From Limnochordaceae bacterium (GTDB taxonomy: Bacteria; Bacillota; Limnochordia; Limnochordales; Geochordaceae), in NCBI GenBank assembly GCA_014896295.1, contig JADBKR010000006.1, positions 62,001 to 126,000 of the forward strand: 64,000 nt of DNA, given 5' to 3'. Position 1 is the first letter of the stretch; each line of letters begins with the position of its first letter. Position numbers and translations under genes: made by a program. Of the stretch, positions 39,024 to 48,000 are shown piece after piece. Under the pieces are notes generated by a model. That model had not been told where the DNA came from and did no database searches. It saw only the letters and a list, made by a program, of their open reading frames with translations.

Positions 39024-39854
39024 GTGCGCGTCTACATCTCGGTCGACATGGAGGGCATCGCCGGCACCTTCAGCTGGGCGCAGGATCAGGGAGAGTGGCG
39101 CCCGCAGGTGCGCCGCCTCATGACCCTGGAGGTCAACGCGGCGGTGGAGGGCGCTCTCGAGGCCGGCGCCTCGAGGATTGTGGTCAACGACTCGCACGAT
39201 CGGATGAGCAACCTCGATCCCGAGCTCCTGCACCCGGTTGCCGAGCTCATCCAGGGGTCGCCCAAGCCGCTCAGCATGGTGCAAGGGATCGAGGAGGGCT
39301 TCGACGCGGCGTTGTTCCTGGGCTACCACGGCGGTGCAGGGACGGCCGGCGCGACCCTCGACCACACCTACTCCGGCACCGTAGAGTGGGACGTGCGCAT
39401 CAACGGCCGTGCGGTCAACGAAGCAGCCCTCAACGCCGGGGTGTGCGGGTACTTCGGTGTGCCGGTGGTGCTCGTGAGCGGCGACGACGCGGCATGCCGC
39501 CAGATGGCCGAGTGGATGCCGTGGGTGCGCACCGTGGTCGTCAAGCATGCCGTAGGCCGCACGGCCGCCCGGTCGGTTCACCCCGAGCGCGCCCGGGCCA
39601 TGCTGAAGGAGGCATCTCGGGACGCGCTCAGAGACCTGGAGAAAGTCGCGCCGGGTGCGGTGCCGCTGCTTCGCTTCGAGCCCCCCGTCGTCGTGGAGCT
39701 GACGACCGTGCACACCGGCCAGGCCGACGCCGCCTGCATCATGCCCGGCGTGGAGCGGACGGGCCCCCGTACCTTGCGTTACACGGCCTCCGACTATCTG
39801 ACGGCCTTTTCCGCCCTGCGCAGCATGCTCATCATGGCCCGCTCGGGGGATTGA
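39024..39854 (+). CDS. dppA: D-aminopeptidase (M55, DppA-like)
   Basis: Zinc peptidase of 276 residues that releases N-terminal D-amino acids. It begins MRVYISVDMEGIAGT, the hallmark M55 start with metal-binding Asp and Glu, and contains VVNDSHDRMSNLDPELL, FLGYHGGAGT, LDHTYSGTVEWDVRINGRAV and VSGDDAACRQMAEWMP. GTG 39024 is chosen because GGAGG lies eleven bases upstream and homologues begin there; a longer open frame upstream is probably not translated. It overlaps the convergent synthetase-like gene by 23 bases. Confidence 0.93.
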   Translation: MRVYISVDMEGIAGTFSWAQDQGEWRPQVRRLMTLEVNAAVEGALEAGASRIVVNDSHDRMSNLDPELLHPVAELIQGSPKPLSMVQGIEEGFDAALFLGYHGGAGTAGATLDHTYSGTVEWDVRINGRAVNEAALNAGVCGYFGVPVVLVSGDDAACRQMAEWMPWVRTVVVKHAVGRTAARSVHPERARAMLKEASRDALRDLEKVAPGAVPLLRFEPPVVVELTTVHTGQADAACIMPGVERTGPRTLRYTASDYLTAFSALRSMLIMARSGD

Positions 39855-41253
39855 GCCCTCTCGGCGCCCGCACGCGCCGGGCGTGCTCCACCAACGCCCC
39901 GAGCGCCCGGGCGGCCCGCCAGAGGGACGGGTACGCGGGTACCCCTGCCCGGTTGAGGGCGCGGCGGGCCTCCAGGCTGGCGTCCGATCCGATGGAAAAG
40001 GCGATCACTGGCTTGCCGGTCGAGCGGGCGAAGGCCGTGACGACGTCGATCAGCCGCGCATCCAGGCCCGGCGGCTCCAGTTGCACGCCGCACAGTATGG
40101 CGTGCACCGCCGGATCGGCGCCGACGATGGCAAGGGCCTGCTCGACCATGTCGACGGTGGCGCTTGCCGTGAGGTCGACGGGGTTGTCGACCGCGGCGAA
40201 CGGGAGCACCACCGAGCGCAGGCGGTCGCAGGTCTCGGGGGCCAACCGGCTCAGCCGCAAGTGGACGGAGTGGACGGGGGCTTCGAGGTAGTCCGCCATC
40301 ATGACCCCGTGCCCTCCCGCGGACACCAGCACGGCGACGCCGTCCCCCGCGGGAAGGGGCGCACGGGCCAGCGCCCAGGCCACGTCGACGAGTTCTTCGT
40401 CGTCGTAGGCGCGGTAGATGCCGAGCTGCCGCAGGATCCCGCCGACCACGCGTTCGCCTGGCGCAAGGGCTCCGGTGTGCAGCGCGGCCGCCCGGGCACC
40501 CGCCGGGCTACGCCCGGTCTTCACCAGGCAAATGGGCACCCGGGCTCCCAAAGAGCGTACGGTCTCGAAGAAACGGGCGCCGTCCGAGAAGCTCTCCAGG
40601 TAGAGGGCGATGGCCTTGACCTCGGGAAGGGCGGCGAGATAGGGCAGTAGCTCGTTTTCGTCGATGTCGACACGGTTGCCGAGCCCGACGAAGGAGTGAA
40701 AGCCAAGGCCCTCCCAGGCGGCCGCGTTCATGCGGGTGACGGCGGTGGCCCCGCTCTGGGAGATGAAGGCGACAGGCCCGGGGCCGGGCCGAGGGCAGCG
40801 CTCGCGCACCACGAACATCGTGTCGAGGCCTGTCGAGGGCACCAGCACGCCCAGCGTGTTGGGGCCGAGGAGCCGAACGCCTCCCGCCCGGGCAGCGGCG
40901 GCCATCTCGCTCTCCAGCTGCCGGCCCTCCGGCCCGGTCTCGCCGAAGCCGCCGGCCACCACCACTGCGACCGGCACGCCGCGGCGCGCGCACGCCCGCA
41001 CGACGTCCGGAGCGGCGGCCGCCGGGGTCGCGATCACGGCGAGGTCGATCGGTGCAGGGAGAGAGGCGAGGTCGGGCCAGGTGCGGTGGCCGAGAATCTC
41101 GGTGGCAGAGGGGTTGACGGGATACACCTGCGAGCGGCTTTCAAGAAGGTACCGGAAGATCAGCCCTCCGGGTTTGCGGGGATCCCGGCTGGCCCCCACC
41201 ACGGCGATCCGCCGAGGAGCGAAGAGGGCATCCAGCGCGCCCCAGGCAGCCAC
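39832..41253 (-). CDS. Acyl-CoA synthetase (ADP/NDP-forming) alpha-type protein
   Basis: Protein of 473 residues with the CoA-binding and succinyl-CoA-ligase-like domains of ADP-forming acetyl-CoA synthetase alpha subunits. Visible are IAVVGASRDPRKPGGLIFRY (CoA-binding Rossmann start), VYPVNPSATEILG, LLGPNTLGVLVPSTGLDT, VAFISQSGATAVTRMNAAAW, LEVLE-like FVGLGNRVDIDENELL and AVDNPVDLTASA. No beta (ATP-grasp) subunit gene is adjacent, and the usual catalytic-His region is partly divergent, so a regulatory or acyl-CoA-binding role is possible. GTG 41253 lies directly after AAAGGGG. Confidence 0.82.
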   Translation of the reverse strand: MAAWGALDALFAPRRIAVVGASRDPRKPGGLIFRYLLESRSQVYPVNPSATEILGHRTWPDLASLPAPIDLAVIATPAAAAPDVVRACARRGVPVAVVVAGGFGETGPEGRQLESEMAAAARAGGVRLLGPNTLGVLVPSTGLDTMFVVRERCPRPGPGPVAFISQSGATAVTRMNAAAWEGLGFHSFVGLGNRVDIDENELLPYLAALPEVKAIALYLESFSDGARFFETVRSLGARVPICLVKTGRSPAGARAAALHTGALAPGERVVGGILRQLGIYRAYDDEELVDVAWALARAPLPAGDGVAVLVSAGGHGVMMADYLEAPVHSVHLRLSRLAPETCDRLRSVVLPFAAVDNPVDLTASATVDMVEQALAIVGADPAVHAILCGVQLEPPGLDARLIDVVTAFARSTGKPVIAFSIGSDASLEARRALNRAGVPAYPSLWRAARALGALVEHARRVRAPRGLNPPSGP

Positions 41254-41844
41254 CCCCTTTCGTGACCGGCGCTGGTGCTACCGCCAGGCCCCTGCCGGCC
41301 GATGCAAGACAAGGGCCCGGCCGGGGGTGGTAGATGTCCAGCCACGACTCTCGTTACGACTCTCCTGCGTCGGATGTAGCGATGAGGCTACGGTCGAGAG
41401 TGCGTCGCAACGGCGTCTCGTGCATTCGCGCTAGCGAAGGTTTGCCGTAACAACCCTCAGGCCGTGTCGCTCCCCCCGGGCACCGGGCCACCAATACATA
41501 TCGACACGGCTCGACAGGTTCCTGCATGCCTCGACCGTCCGTCCGCGCGAAAAACGCGCAGGCAATGGTTGGGTTTGAGTGGGACAAACGCACCCGTTCG
41601 AAGGCAACGTGTCCGCGGCACCCGGACTGCGGGCGCTCGTCGTCGCCGGGGTGCTCGGGGGCCGTCTGGGGAACCGTCGAAGTCATGACGGGCTCCGGGC
41701 TGCGCAACCGTCTCGTTCCGGGGCGCGGCCCGGGTGAACGAGAGTGAACACCACGAGGGGAAAAGACGTCACAATCGCGCACGATCTATGGCTCTCCTGT
41801 GCGCTCTTGCGCTATACTAGCGGCAGGGAAAGGGACGGGTCGGG
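41254..41844 (+). other. Long intergenic region upstream of the ROK kinase
   Basis: This 590-base gap lies between divergent genes and has no gene with a supported start. Near its right end TATACT at 41813-41818 could be the -10 box of the ROK kinase promoter, with no clear -35. The gap is less GC-rich than the genes around it. A 142-codon minus-strand frame inside it lacks any recognisable domain. Confidence 0.4.
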
Positions 41845-42804
41845 ATGGCCGGCGCGGAGGAGCCCTTGGTCGTCGGGGTCGACGTGGGCGGTTCCAACGT
41901 TCGTGCGGCGCCCTTCCAAGGCTTGCGGCGCCTGAGGGATCCCATCGTTCGCGCTACCCCCAGGGATCCCGCCCAAGTGATCCCGGTCATCGCGGGTGCC
42001 GTCCGGTCGGTCGTTGACGAGCAGGCCTCCCTGGGGCGGCGTGTCCGGGCGGTCGGGGTGGGTTTCCCGGGGGTCGTAGACGTGGGGCGGGGCGTCTCGA
42101 TCAGCGCGGGCAACCTGCCGGGGTGGACGGGTGGCCCCGTCGCCGACGAGCTCTCGACGGCCCTCGGGCTGCCGGTTGCCCTCGAAAACGACGTGCGCGC
42201 CGGCGGATGGGGAGAGGTATGGGCGGGCGCCGCGAGGCGCGCCTCCAGCGCGGTCTACGTCAGCATCGGCACAGGCGTCGGAGGGGCCGTCTTCCTCGGC
42301 GGGGAAGCCTGGTACGGCGCCGGTTTCTCGGCGGGGGAGATCGGCCACATGGTGCTGGACGCGTCGGCTTCGCAGGCGCGGTGCCGCTGTGGCCAGGTGG
42401 GCGACGCCGAGCCGCTCCTCGGCGGCTACGGGGTCGAGGCCATGGCACGCCCGTTTGCCGGGCACCCGGTCATGGCCACGGAGGTGCTGGAGGCGGGGGC
42501 GAGGGGGGAGGGAGGCTTTGCGGAGGTCCGGGGCCGGGTCGTGGGCTATCTCGCCATCCTGCTGGTCAACGTGGCCGCGGCCTTCGACCCCGAGGTGGTG
42601 GTCATCGGAGGGGGGCTGGGCACCCATCCCGCCTACCCCGTCGAGGAAGGCACGGCCCGCTTCGAGAAGACGGCTCCCGGCTGGTTGAAGCGGACGATGC
42701 GGGTGGCCCGGGCCGAGCTCGGCCCGCACTCCGGTATCACGGGCGCCGCCGTGGTCGCGTTGCGCCGGCTGGGATGGGAGCGTCCGAGTCGTCGCGAGGG
42801 GTGA
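41845..42804 (+). CDS. ROK-family sugar kinase (glucokinase-like)
   Basis: Cytoplasmic kinase of 319 residues. The ATP phosphate-1 motif is VGVDVGGSNVRAAPF; the sugar-site ELENDVRAGGWGE-type segment reads ALENDVRAGGWGEVWAGAAR; the phosphate-2 motif is VYVSIGTGVGGAVFLGG; the zinc region is GEIGHMVLD followed by RCRCGQVGDAEPLLGG. The last cysteine of the usual CxCGxxGC signature is replaced by Asp, so zinc binding may be altered. AGGGAAAGGGA lies upstream of the ATG. The sugar is unknown; the next genes are two sugar-type dehydrogenases. Confidence 0.9.
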   Translation: MAGAEEPLVVGVDVGGSNVRAAPFQGLRRLRDPIVRATPRDPAQVIPVIAGAVRSVVDEQASLGRRVRAVGVGFPGVVDVGRGVSISAGNLPGWTGGPVADELSTALGLPVALENDVRAGGWGEVWAGAARRASSAVYVSIGTGVGGAVFLGGEAWYGAGFSAGEIGHMVLDASASQARCRCGQVGDAEPLLGGYGVEAMARPFAGHPVMATEVLEAGARGEGGFAEVRGRVVGYLAILLVNVAAAFDPEVVVIGGGLGTHPAYPVEEGTARFEKTAPGWLKRTMRVARAELGPHSGITGAAVVALRRLGWERPSRREG

Positions 42805-42828
42805 GAGGATCCGGGGACAGGCGGAGCC

Positions 42829-43019
42829 TGGTGCTCATCCAGAGCCCGGAGCTCATGCCCATCACGCAAGGGCTGTATCAGTTCTTCTCGCGAAGCTCGG
42901 TGCGCTGGCCGGAGCTGATGGCGGCGTCGACGGTGGCGGCGGCCATCCCGGTGATGCTGTTCGTGGCGGTGCAGCGCCACATCGTACAAGGGCTCACGGC
43001 CGGCGCCGTCAAAACCTGA
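42829..43019 (+). pseudogene. C-terminal remnant of a MalG-type sugar ABC permease
   Basis: An open frame of about 63 codons without a clear start ends in the typical tail of carbohydrate permeases: LMPITQGLYQFFSRSS, WPELMAASTVAAAIPVMLF, AVQRHIVQGLTAGAVKT. Only the last one or two helices remain, with no partner permease or binding protein next to it. It indicates that a sugar transporter operon between the ROK kinase and the dehydrogenases was deleted. Confidence 0.75.
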
Positions 43020-43099
43020 TGCCCGGTGAGGCTGGGGCGACTCGCGGCAGGGGCGGGGCCGGTGTGCTGTTGCCCCGGCAGGGGAGGAGGGGTCGAGCT

Positions 43100-44154
43100 T
43101 TGCCATCTCGGAAGGTCGTGATCCTGGGTGCAGGCCTGATGGGCGAGGTGCACTACCGAGCCTGGAAGGCGCTCGAAGCCGAGGGCGTCGAGGTCGTGGC
43201 GGTCGCCAAGTCGGACGGGCGCCCCAGGGCGTGGCTGCAGCGCGAGCAGGAGAGTCGGGGCGGGCAGGTGCCCCGCATCGTTGCGGGTTACCGAGAGGCC
43301 ATCGCGTTGCCCGGGGTGGACATCGTCGACGTCTGCCTGCCGACGCCCTTGCACCGTGACGCCATCGAGGCGGCGGCAGCCGCGGGCAAGGCCGTCGTTT
43401 GCGAGAAGCCTCTGGCTCGTTCGGCGGCGGAGGCCGAGGCCGCCGTCGAGGCAGCCGCCCGCCGCGGGGTGCCGTTCATGGTGGCGCAGGTGGTGCGCTT
43501 CTTCCCGGACTACCGGCTGGCCCGGGAGGCCGTCGTGTGCGGCCAGCTCGGCGTGGCCCGCTCCGCCCGGTGCTTCCGGGTGGCGCCGTACCCGCCTGGA
43601 ACACGTGGATGCGAGACGAGTCGCAAAGCGGTGGGGTCATCGTGGACATGCTCGTTCACGACATCGACTACCTGCGCTGGATCTTCGGGCCGGTGGCACG
43701 GGTGTCGGCCGTGAAGACCTCGACGGGCTCGTCGGGGGAGCAGCACGCGGCCGTGCTCCTGCGCTTCGAAAACGGCGCCATTGCCATGGCCGAGGGCGCG
43801 TGGAGTTTCCCGCCGGGGGCGCCGTTCACGACCGAGGCGGAGATTGCGGGGACGCAGGGGCTTTTGCAGTGGTCGAGCCACGGGGCGGAGAGCGTGCGCT
43901 CGTGGCGCAGGCCGCCCCGGGCATCGCAGGCGGGGGAGGCGGCGGGTGCGCCGGGGCCCGAGGCGGAGACCCGGCTGCCGGCCAGCCCGCTCGACCCCGA
44001 CCCGTACACGCTGGAGCTCGAGCACTTCCTCGAGCACGTCACGAAGGGCTCGCCGCTCGACATCACGCCCGAGGAGGCGCTGGCCGCCGTGCGGGTGGCG
44101 GAAGCGGCCAACCGGGCGGCGCTCGAGGGCCGGCCGGTGGAGGTGCATGCATGA
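43100..44154 (+). CDS. Gfo/Idh/MocA-family oxidoreductase, frameshifted near 43595
   Basis: NAD(P)-dependent sugar dehydrogenase of about 351 residues. The N-terminal Rossmann part reads KVVILGAGLMGEVHYRAWKA with VDIVDVCLPTPLHRDAIEAA and CEKPLARS (conserved EKP lysine). The C-terminal part, WNTWMRDESQSGGVIVDMLV then HDIDYLRWIFGPV, lies in another frame. Adding one C at 43595 restores PPWNTW. TTG 43100 has GGGGAGGAGGGG seven bases upstream. Its stop overlaps the next dehydrogenase start. The substrate is probably an inositol or sugar derivative. Confidence 0.86.
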
Positions 44155-45245
44155 TGGCTAGGCGCGAAATGGCCGCCGCAGGCGGCCCGGGCCGTGGCGA
44201 AGCTTCGGGCGAGCAGCCCTTGGGCGGCGAAGGCCGGCCCGTGCGGGTCGGGATCGTGAGCTTCGCCCACGTGCACGTGCATGCCTACGTGCCAGGGCTC
44301 AAGTCGCTGCCGCACGTCGCGCTGGCCGGCGCCTACGACGAGGAGCCGGCCCGGGGGCGGGCCGAGGCCCAGCGCTACGGGCTGCGCTTCTTCGAGCGCC
44401 TGGAGGACTTGCTGGAGGCGGTCGACGCCGTCGTCATCACGGCGCCCAACGCGCTGCACCACCGCTACACGCTCGCCGCCGTGCAGGCCAGGCGCCACGT
44501 GCTGTGCGAGAAGCCGCTGGCGACCACGGTGGAGCACGCCGCCGAGATGGTGCGCCGGGCGAGCGAGGCCGGCGTGCGCTTGATGACGGCGTTTCCCATG
44601 CGGTTCAGCCCGCCGGTGGTGACGGCCAAACGGGCCGTGGCGTCGGGCGTGGTCGGCGAGGTGCGGGCCGTCACCGGCAGCAACAACGGGCGGATGCCGC
44701 CGGGATGGTTCGGGGATCCGGAGCTGGCGGGCGGCGGGGCCACGATGGATCATGTCGTGCACCTGGCGGATATCTACCGGTGGCTCGTGGGCCACGAGCC
44801 CGTCGAGGTGATGGCCGAGGCGGGGACGCTCCTGCACGAGGGCAGCCGCGTGGACGATGTGGCCATGGTGCTGCTGCGCTTCCCCGGCGGAGTCATCGGC
44901 ACCATCGACGCCAGCTGGTCGCGCCCGGCGAGTTACCCCACGTGGGGCGGGCTGCGGTTCCGGGTGATCGGCACCGAGGGGTTGCTCGACATCGACGCGT
45001 TCGGGCAGCAGGCACAGCTGTCGAGCGACAAGGAGCGTGCCCACCGCTGGGTCTACTGGGGCTCCGACGCCGACCGGGCGATGCTGGCGGCGTTCGTGGA
45101 GGCGGTGCGGTCGGGCGGGCCGGTGCCGGTGAGCGGCGAAGACGGGCTGGCGGCCGTACGGGTGGCCGTGGCGGCGCAGCAGTCGGCGAAGAGCGGCCAG
45201 CCCGTCGCCATCCGGCAGGAGTCTTTGCGCGTCGCCCCTGAGTGA
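44151..45245 (+). CDS. Gfo/Idh/MocA-family oxidoreductase
   Basis: Second dehydrogenase of 364 residues. After a Gly/Ala-rich leader of about 30 residues, the Rossmann domain reads VRVGIVSFAHVHVHAYVPGL, with DAVVITAPNALHHRYTLAAV and VLCEKPLATTVEHAAEMVRR. The substrate domain has RFSPPVVTAKRAVASGVVGE and GGGATMDHVVHLADIYRWLV. The two enzymes are distinct, so they may catalyse successive steps or oxidise and re-reduce one sugar. ATG 44151 overlaps the previous stop (ATGA) with GGAGGTGC upstream. Confidence 0.92.
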   Translation: MMARREMAAAGGPGRGEASGEQPLGGEGRPVRVGIVSFAHVHVHAYVPGLKSLPHVALAGAYDEEPARGRAEAQRYGLRFFERLEDLLEAVDAVVITAPNALHHRYTLAAVQARRHVLCEKPLATTVEHAAEMVRRASEAGVRLMTAFPMRFSPPVVTAKRAVASGVVGEVRAVTGSNNGRMPPGWFGDPELAGGGATMDHVVHLADIYRWLVGHEPVEVMAEAGTLLHEGSRVDDVAMVLLRFPGGVIGTIDASWSRPASYPTWGGLRFRVIGTEGLLDIDAFGQQAQLSSDKERAHRWVYWGSDADRAMLAAFVEAVRSGGPVPVSGEDGLAAVRVAVAAQQSAKSGQPVAIRQESLRVAPE

Positions 45246-45323
45246 CGGCCCGTCCGGGCGCGATGGGGCGGAGAAGGTACCGCCTCCGCGCTTCTGCAAG
45301 GGCTTGCAACAGGCAGGAGAAAC

Positions 45324-46154
45324 ATGGTAACGTCATCGTGCCGACTATTGGTCGACCGAGGATCGACCGTTGGCCGATTGCCTGCCCGAGATGCACGAGC
45401 GAGGAGGCAGGGTACGGTGCGAGGCACTACCGGCGACCTGGTCTTGCGGCGAGGTACCCCCAGGCCGCATGGCGCAGCCGGCGCTCCGGCTGGACGTGCC
45501 CCCGCCGACGCCGCCGCGGGTGACGGCGCCACCAAGGCGGATAAAGCCTACCGGGCTCTTCACCGAATGATCGTGACGATGGAGTTGCCGCCCGGAAGCG
45601 TTATCGACGAACGACTCTTCGCTGCCCGGTTCGGGATCGGGCGGACACCCCTGAGAGAAGCGGTGGAGCGCTTGGTCGAGCAGCGCCTCGTGGTCTCCTC
45701 CGCACACCGTCCTTCGCAGGTAGCGCCCCTCGAGCTCACCGACGTGCAGGCCATCTGTGAGCTGCGGGCGCTGCTCGAGCCGTTTGCCGCACGGCTCGCG
45801 AGCCGGCGAGCCACCGATGCCGACCTGGCGCGCATGGAGGCCCTCCTCGACCGCTACCGGGCGATCGCCTCGCCACCCGACGTCCGCGAGGCCATCCAGG
45901 TCGATTACGCGTTCCACGAAGCCCTGGCTCGCAGTGCCGGCAACCCCCATCTCGAGGATGCGATCGACCGGCTCAATGCCCACAGCCAGAGGTTGTGGTT
46001 CCTCTCCTTGAGGTTGCTCGACAGTTTGGAGCCCATCGTGCGGGAGCACGAGGCTGTCCTTGCCGCCATCCGTCAACACGACGGCGACGGAGCGGATCGT
46101 GCCATGCAGGAGCACATTGAAAGCTTCAAGGCTCGGATCCGTACACTCCTTTAG
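45324..46154 (+). CDS. GntR-family regulator (FadR/FCD subfamily)
   Basis: Ligand-responsive transcription factor. The winged helix (YRALHRMIVTMELPPGSVID, then GIGRTPLREAVERLVEQRLV) is followed by an FCD ligand domain with EIRALLE-type ICELRALLEPFAARLASRRA, DYAFHEALARSAGNPHLEDA and EHEAVLAAIRQHD, whose His and Asp residues normally hold a metal. ATG 45324 has AGGAGAAAC directly upstream but yields an unusual 70-residue Arg/Ala-rich leader, so a later start is possible. It probably controls the TRAP operon that follows. Confidence 0.85.
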   Translation: MVTSSCRLLVDRGSTVGRLPARDARARRQGTVRGTTGDLVLRRGTPRPHGAAGAPAGRAPADAAAGDGATKADKAYRALHRMIVTMELPPGSVIDERLFAARFGIGRTPLREAVERLVEQRLVVSSAHRPSQVAPLELTDVQAICELRALLEPFAARLASRRATDADLARMEALLDRYRAIASPPDVREAIQVDYAFHEALARSAGNPHLEDAIDRLNAHSQRLWFLSLRLLDSLEPIVREHEAVLAAIRQHDGDGADRAMQEHIESFKARIRTLL

Positions 46155-46246
46155 CGTTTTGCCGGGGTCCCGAGCCGGCCTCGACGCAGCCAGGCAGCCG
46201 CACGTGACGCAGGGGGTTGGGCCACGAAAGGAGTGCGCACGAGAGC

Positions 46247-47362
46247 ATGGGCAGGGTAGGCAGCAAGCGGGCAGGCAAGGAAGGCCACGAGCGGACGGGA
46301 CGGGCATCCGGTAGGTGGGCCCGGGCGGTAGCCCTGATCGCGCTCCTGTTCCTGGCGGCCGGGGTCGCGGCCGCGGCACCGGCGCCGCTCCAGTTGAAGT
46401 ACGTCGGCAGCTGGAGCAACCTGAGCCTGTTCCAAAACTTCGAGAAGCCGTTCTGGGGCGAGACGCTGCCCAAAGCGCTGGGAGGCACGGTGACGTTCCA
46501 GATAAGCTCCGTGGACCAGATGGGGCTCAAGGGGCCCGAAGTCTTCCGGCTGCTCCAGATGGGGCTCTACCAGGTCGCCGCGACCACCGGCGACTACGTC
46601 ATCGGCGACGTGCCGGCGCTCGAGGGGCTGGACATGCCCGCCCTGGCGCCCGACATCGGGCTTGCCCGCCGGATCGTCGACAGCTACCGGCCGGTGGTGG
46701 ACGAGGCGTTTCGCCGCCAGTACAACGCCACCGTCCTCGCCATCGTGCCGTATCCGGCCCAGATCCTGTTCTGCCGCGACCGCCTGGAGAGCGTGGCCGA
46801 CCTGAAGGCCCGCAAGATCCGCATCAGCGGGCGCAGCTCGGCCGACTTCGTGCAGGCGGTGGGCGGCACGGCCATCAACCTGGCGTTCAGCGAGGTGCCC
46901 CAGGCGCTGGAACGGGGCGTGGTGGACTGCGCCGTGACCGGCAGCCTCTCAGGGTACCACGCCGGATGGGGCGAAGTCTCCTCGTACCTGTACCCGCTGC
47001 CCGTCGGCGGCTGGGACTACGTGGTCACCGCCATGCGCCTCGACGACTGGAATCGCCTCGGCGCCGAGCGCCAGCAGGCCTTGCGGCAGGCCATCGCTCG
47101 TGATTTCGAGGACGCGGTCTGGAAGGCCGCCGACCGTGAGACCCAGCAGGGCATCGCCTGCCTGACGGGCACCGGCCCGTGCGAGTACGGGCAGCCCCGC
47201 AAGATGCACCTCGTCCCGCTGAAGGACGCCGACCGGCAGGCTGCGAGCCAGGTCTTGACCCAGTACGTGCTGCCGAAGTGGGCGGCCCGCACGAGCCCCG
47301 AGTGGGTCTCCCGGTGGAACGAGACGATCGGCAAGGTCACCGGCCTGGTCGCAAAGCCGTGA
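46247..47362 (+). CDS. dctP: TRAP transporter substrate-binding protein (DctP)
   Basis: Periplasmic binding protein of 371 residues. A signal peptide (WARAVALIALLFLAAGVAAA) is followed by the DctP fold: PEVFRLLQMGLYQVAATTGD, FRRQYNATVLAIVPYPAQIL, VADLKARKIRISGRSSADFV (with the carboxylate-pairing Arg) and LAFSEVPQALERGVVDCAVT. The Arg is typical for organic-acid ligands. ATG 46247 is chosen for the signal peptide; a TTG at 46217 is possible. First gene of a dctPQM operon. Confidence 0.92.
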   Translation: MGRVGSKRAGKEGHERTGRASGRWARAVALIALLFLAAGVAAAAPAPLQLKYVGSWSNLSLFQNFEKPFWGETLPKALGGTVTFQISSVDQMGLKGPEVFRLLQMGLYQVAATTGDYVIGDVPALEGLDMPALAPDIGLARRIVDSYRPVVDEAFRRQYNATVLAIVPYPAQILFCRDRLESVADLKARKIRISGRSSADFVQAVGGTAINLAFSEVPQALERGVVDCAVTGSLSGYHAGWGEVSSYLYPLPVGGWDYVVTAMRLDDWNRLGAERQQALRQAIARDFEDAVWKAADRETQQGIACLTGTGPCEYGQPRKMHLVPLKDADRQAASQVLTQYVLPKWAARTSPEWVSRWNETIGKVTGLVAKP

Positions 47363-47418
47363 CGGGTCGGGAAGGCGTGACGGCTGGACGCCGGCGCCGA
47401 ACGCGGGGGGTTGGGGCG

Positions 47419-48000
47419 ATGGCCGGGCGGTGGCAGCGCCTGTTCGACGGAGTAGAGGCGGTCTCCCGGGGCGCGGCGTGGGTTGCCGGCGCGCTCTTGC
47501 TGGGGGCTGCCGCGTGGATAGGCGTGGAGGTACTGGTGCGTAAGCTCCTGGGCATCTCGACCCAGGGGTCGACCGAGATCTCGAGCTACGTGCTGGCCCT
47601 GAGCACGGCGTGGGCGCTGCCCTACACGCTGCTGCGCAAGGCCCACGTGCGGGTGGACGTTCTGGTGGCGCGGCTCCCCCTCGCGGGGCGAGCCGCGTTG
47701 CACCTCGTCGCGCTCTTCGTCCTGTTGACGTTCGTGATTCCGCTGGCCTACTTCGGCTGGGGCGTGGCGTGGGCATCCTTCGTGCGGCGCACGGCGGCCA
47801 ACACCGTGCTCGGCACTCCGCTCTGGATACCGCAGGGTCTATGGATGCTGGGGCTCGTCGCCTTCGCCCTCGTGCTCCTGCTCATGACGGTGCGGGTGGT
47901 GGGCCTCATGGCCCGGCAGGACTACGCCGGCGTCGAGCGGCTCGCGGGGCTCGGCGGCTCCGCGGAGGAGCCCGCCGCAAAGGGGGCGAAGCGGGGATGA
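47419..48000 (+). CDS. dctQ: TRAP transporter small permease (DctQ)
   Basis: Membrane protein of 193 residues with four helices. The family segment EVLVRKLLGISTQGSTEISS and YTLLRKAHVRVDVLVARLP are clear, and the last helices contain GTPLWIPQGLWMLGLVAFAL. DctQ couples the binding protein to the large subunit. ATG 47419 follows a G-rich segment. Its stop overlaps dctM by four bases. Confidence 0.9.
   Translation: MAGRWQRLFDGVEAVSRGAAWVAGALLLGAAAWIGVEVLVRKLLGISTQGSTEISSYVLALSTAWALPYTLLRKAHVRVDVLVARLPLAGRAALHLVALFVLLTFVIPLAYFGWGVAWASFVRRTAANTVLGTPLWIPQGLWMLGLVAFALVLLLMTVRVVGLMARQDYAGVERLAGLGGSAEEPAAKGAKRG

Noticed and set aside
41354-41782. A 142-codon minus-strand frame in the gap before the ROK kinase
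   Set aside because: No domain, no ribosome binding site, and amino-acid composition like non-coding GC-rich DNA.
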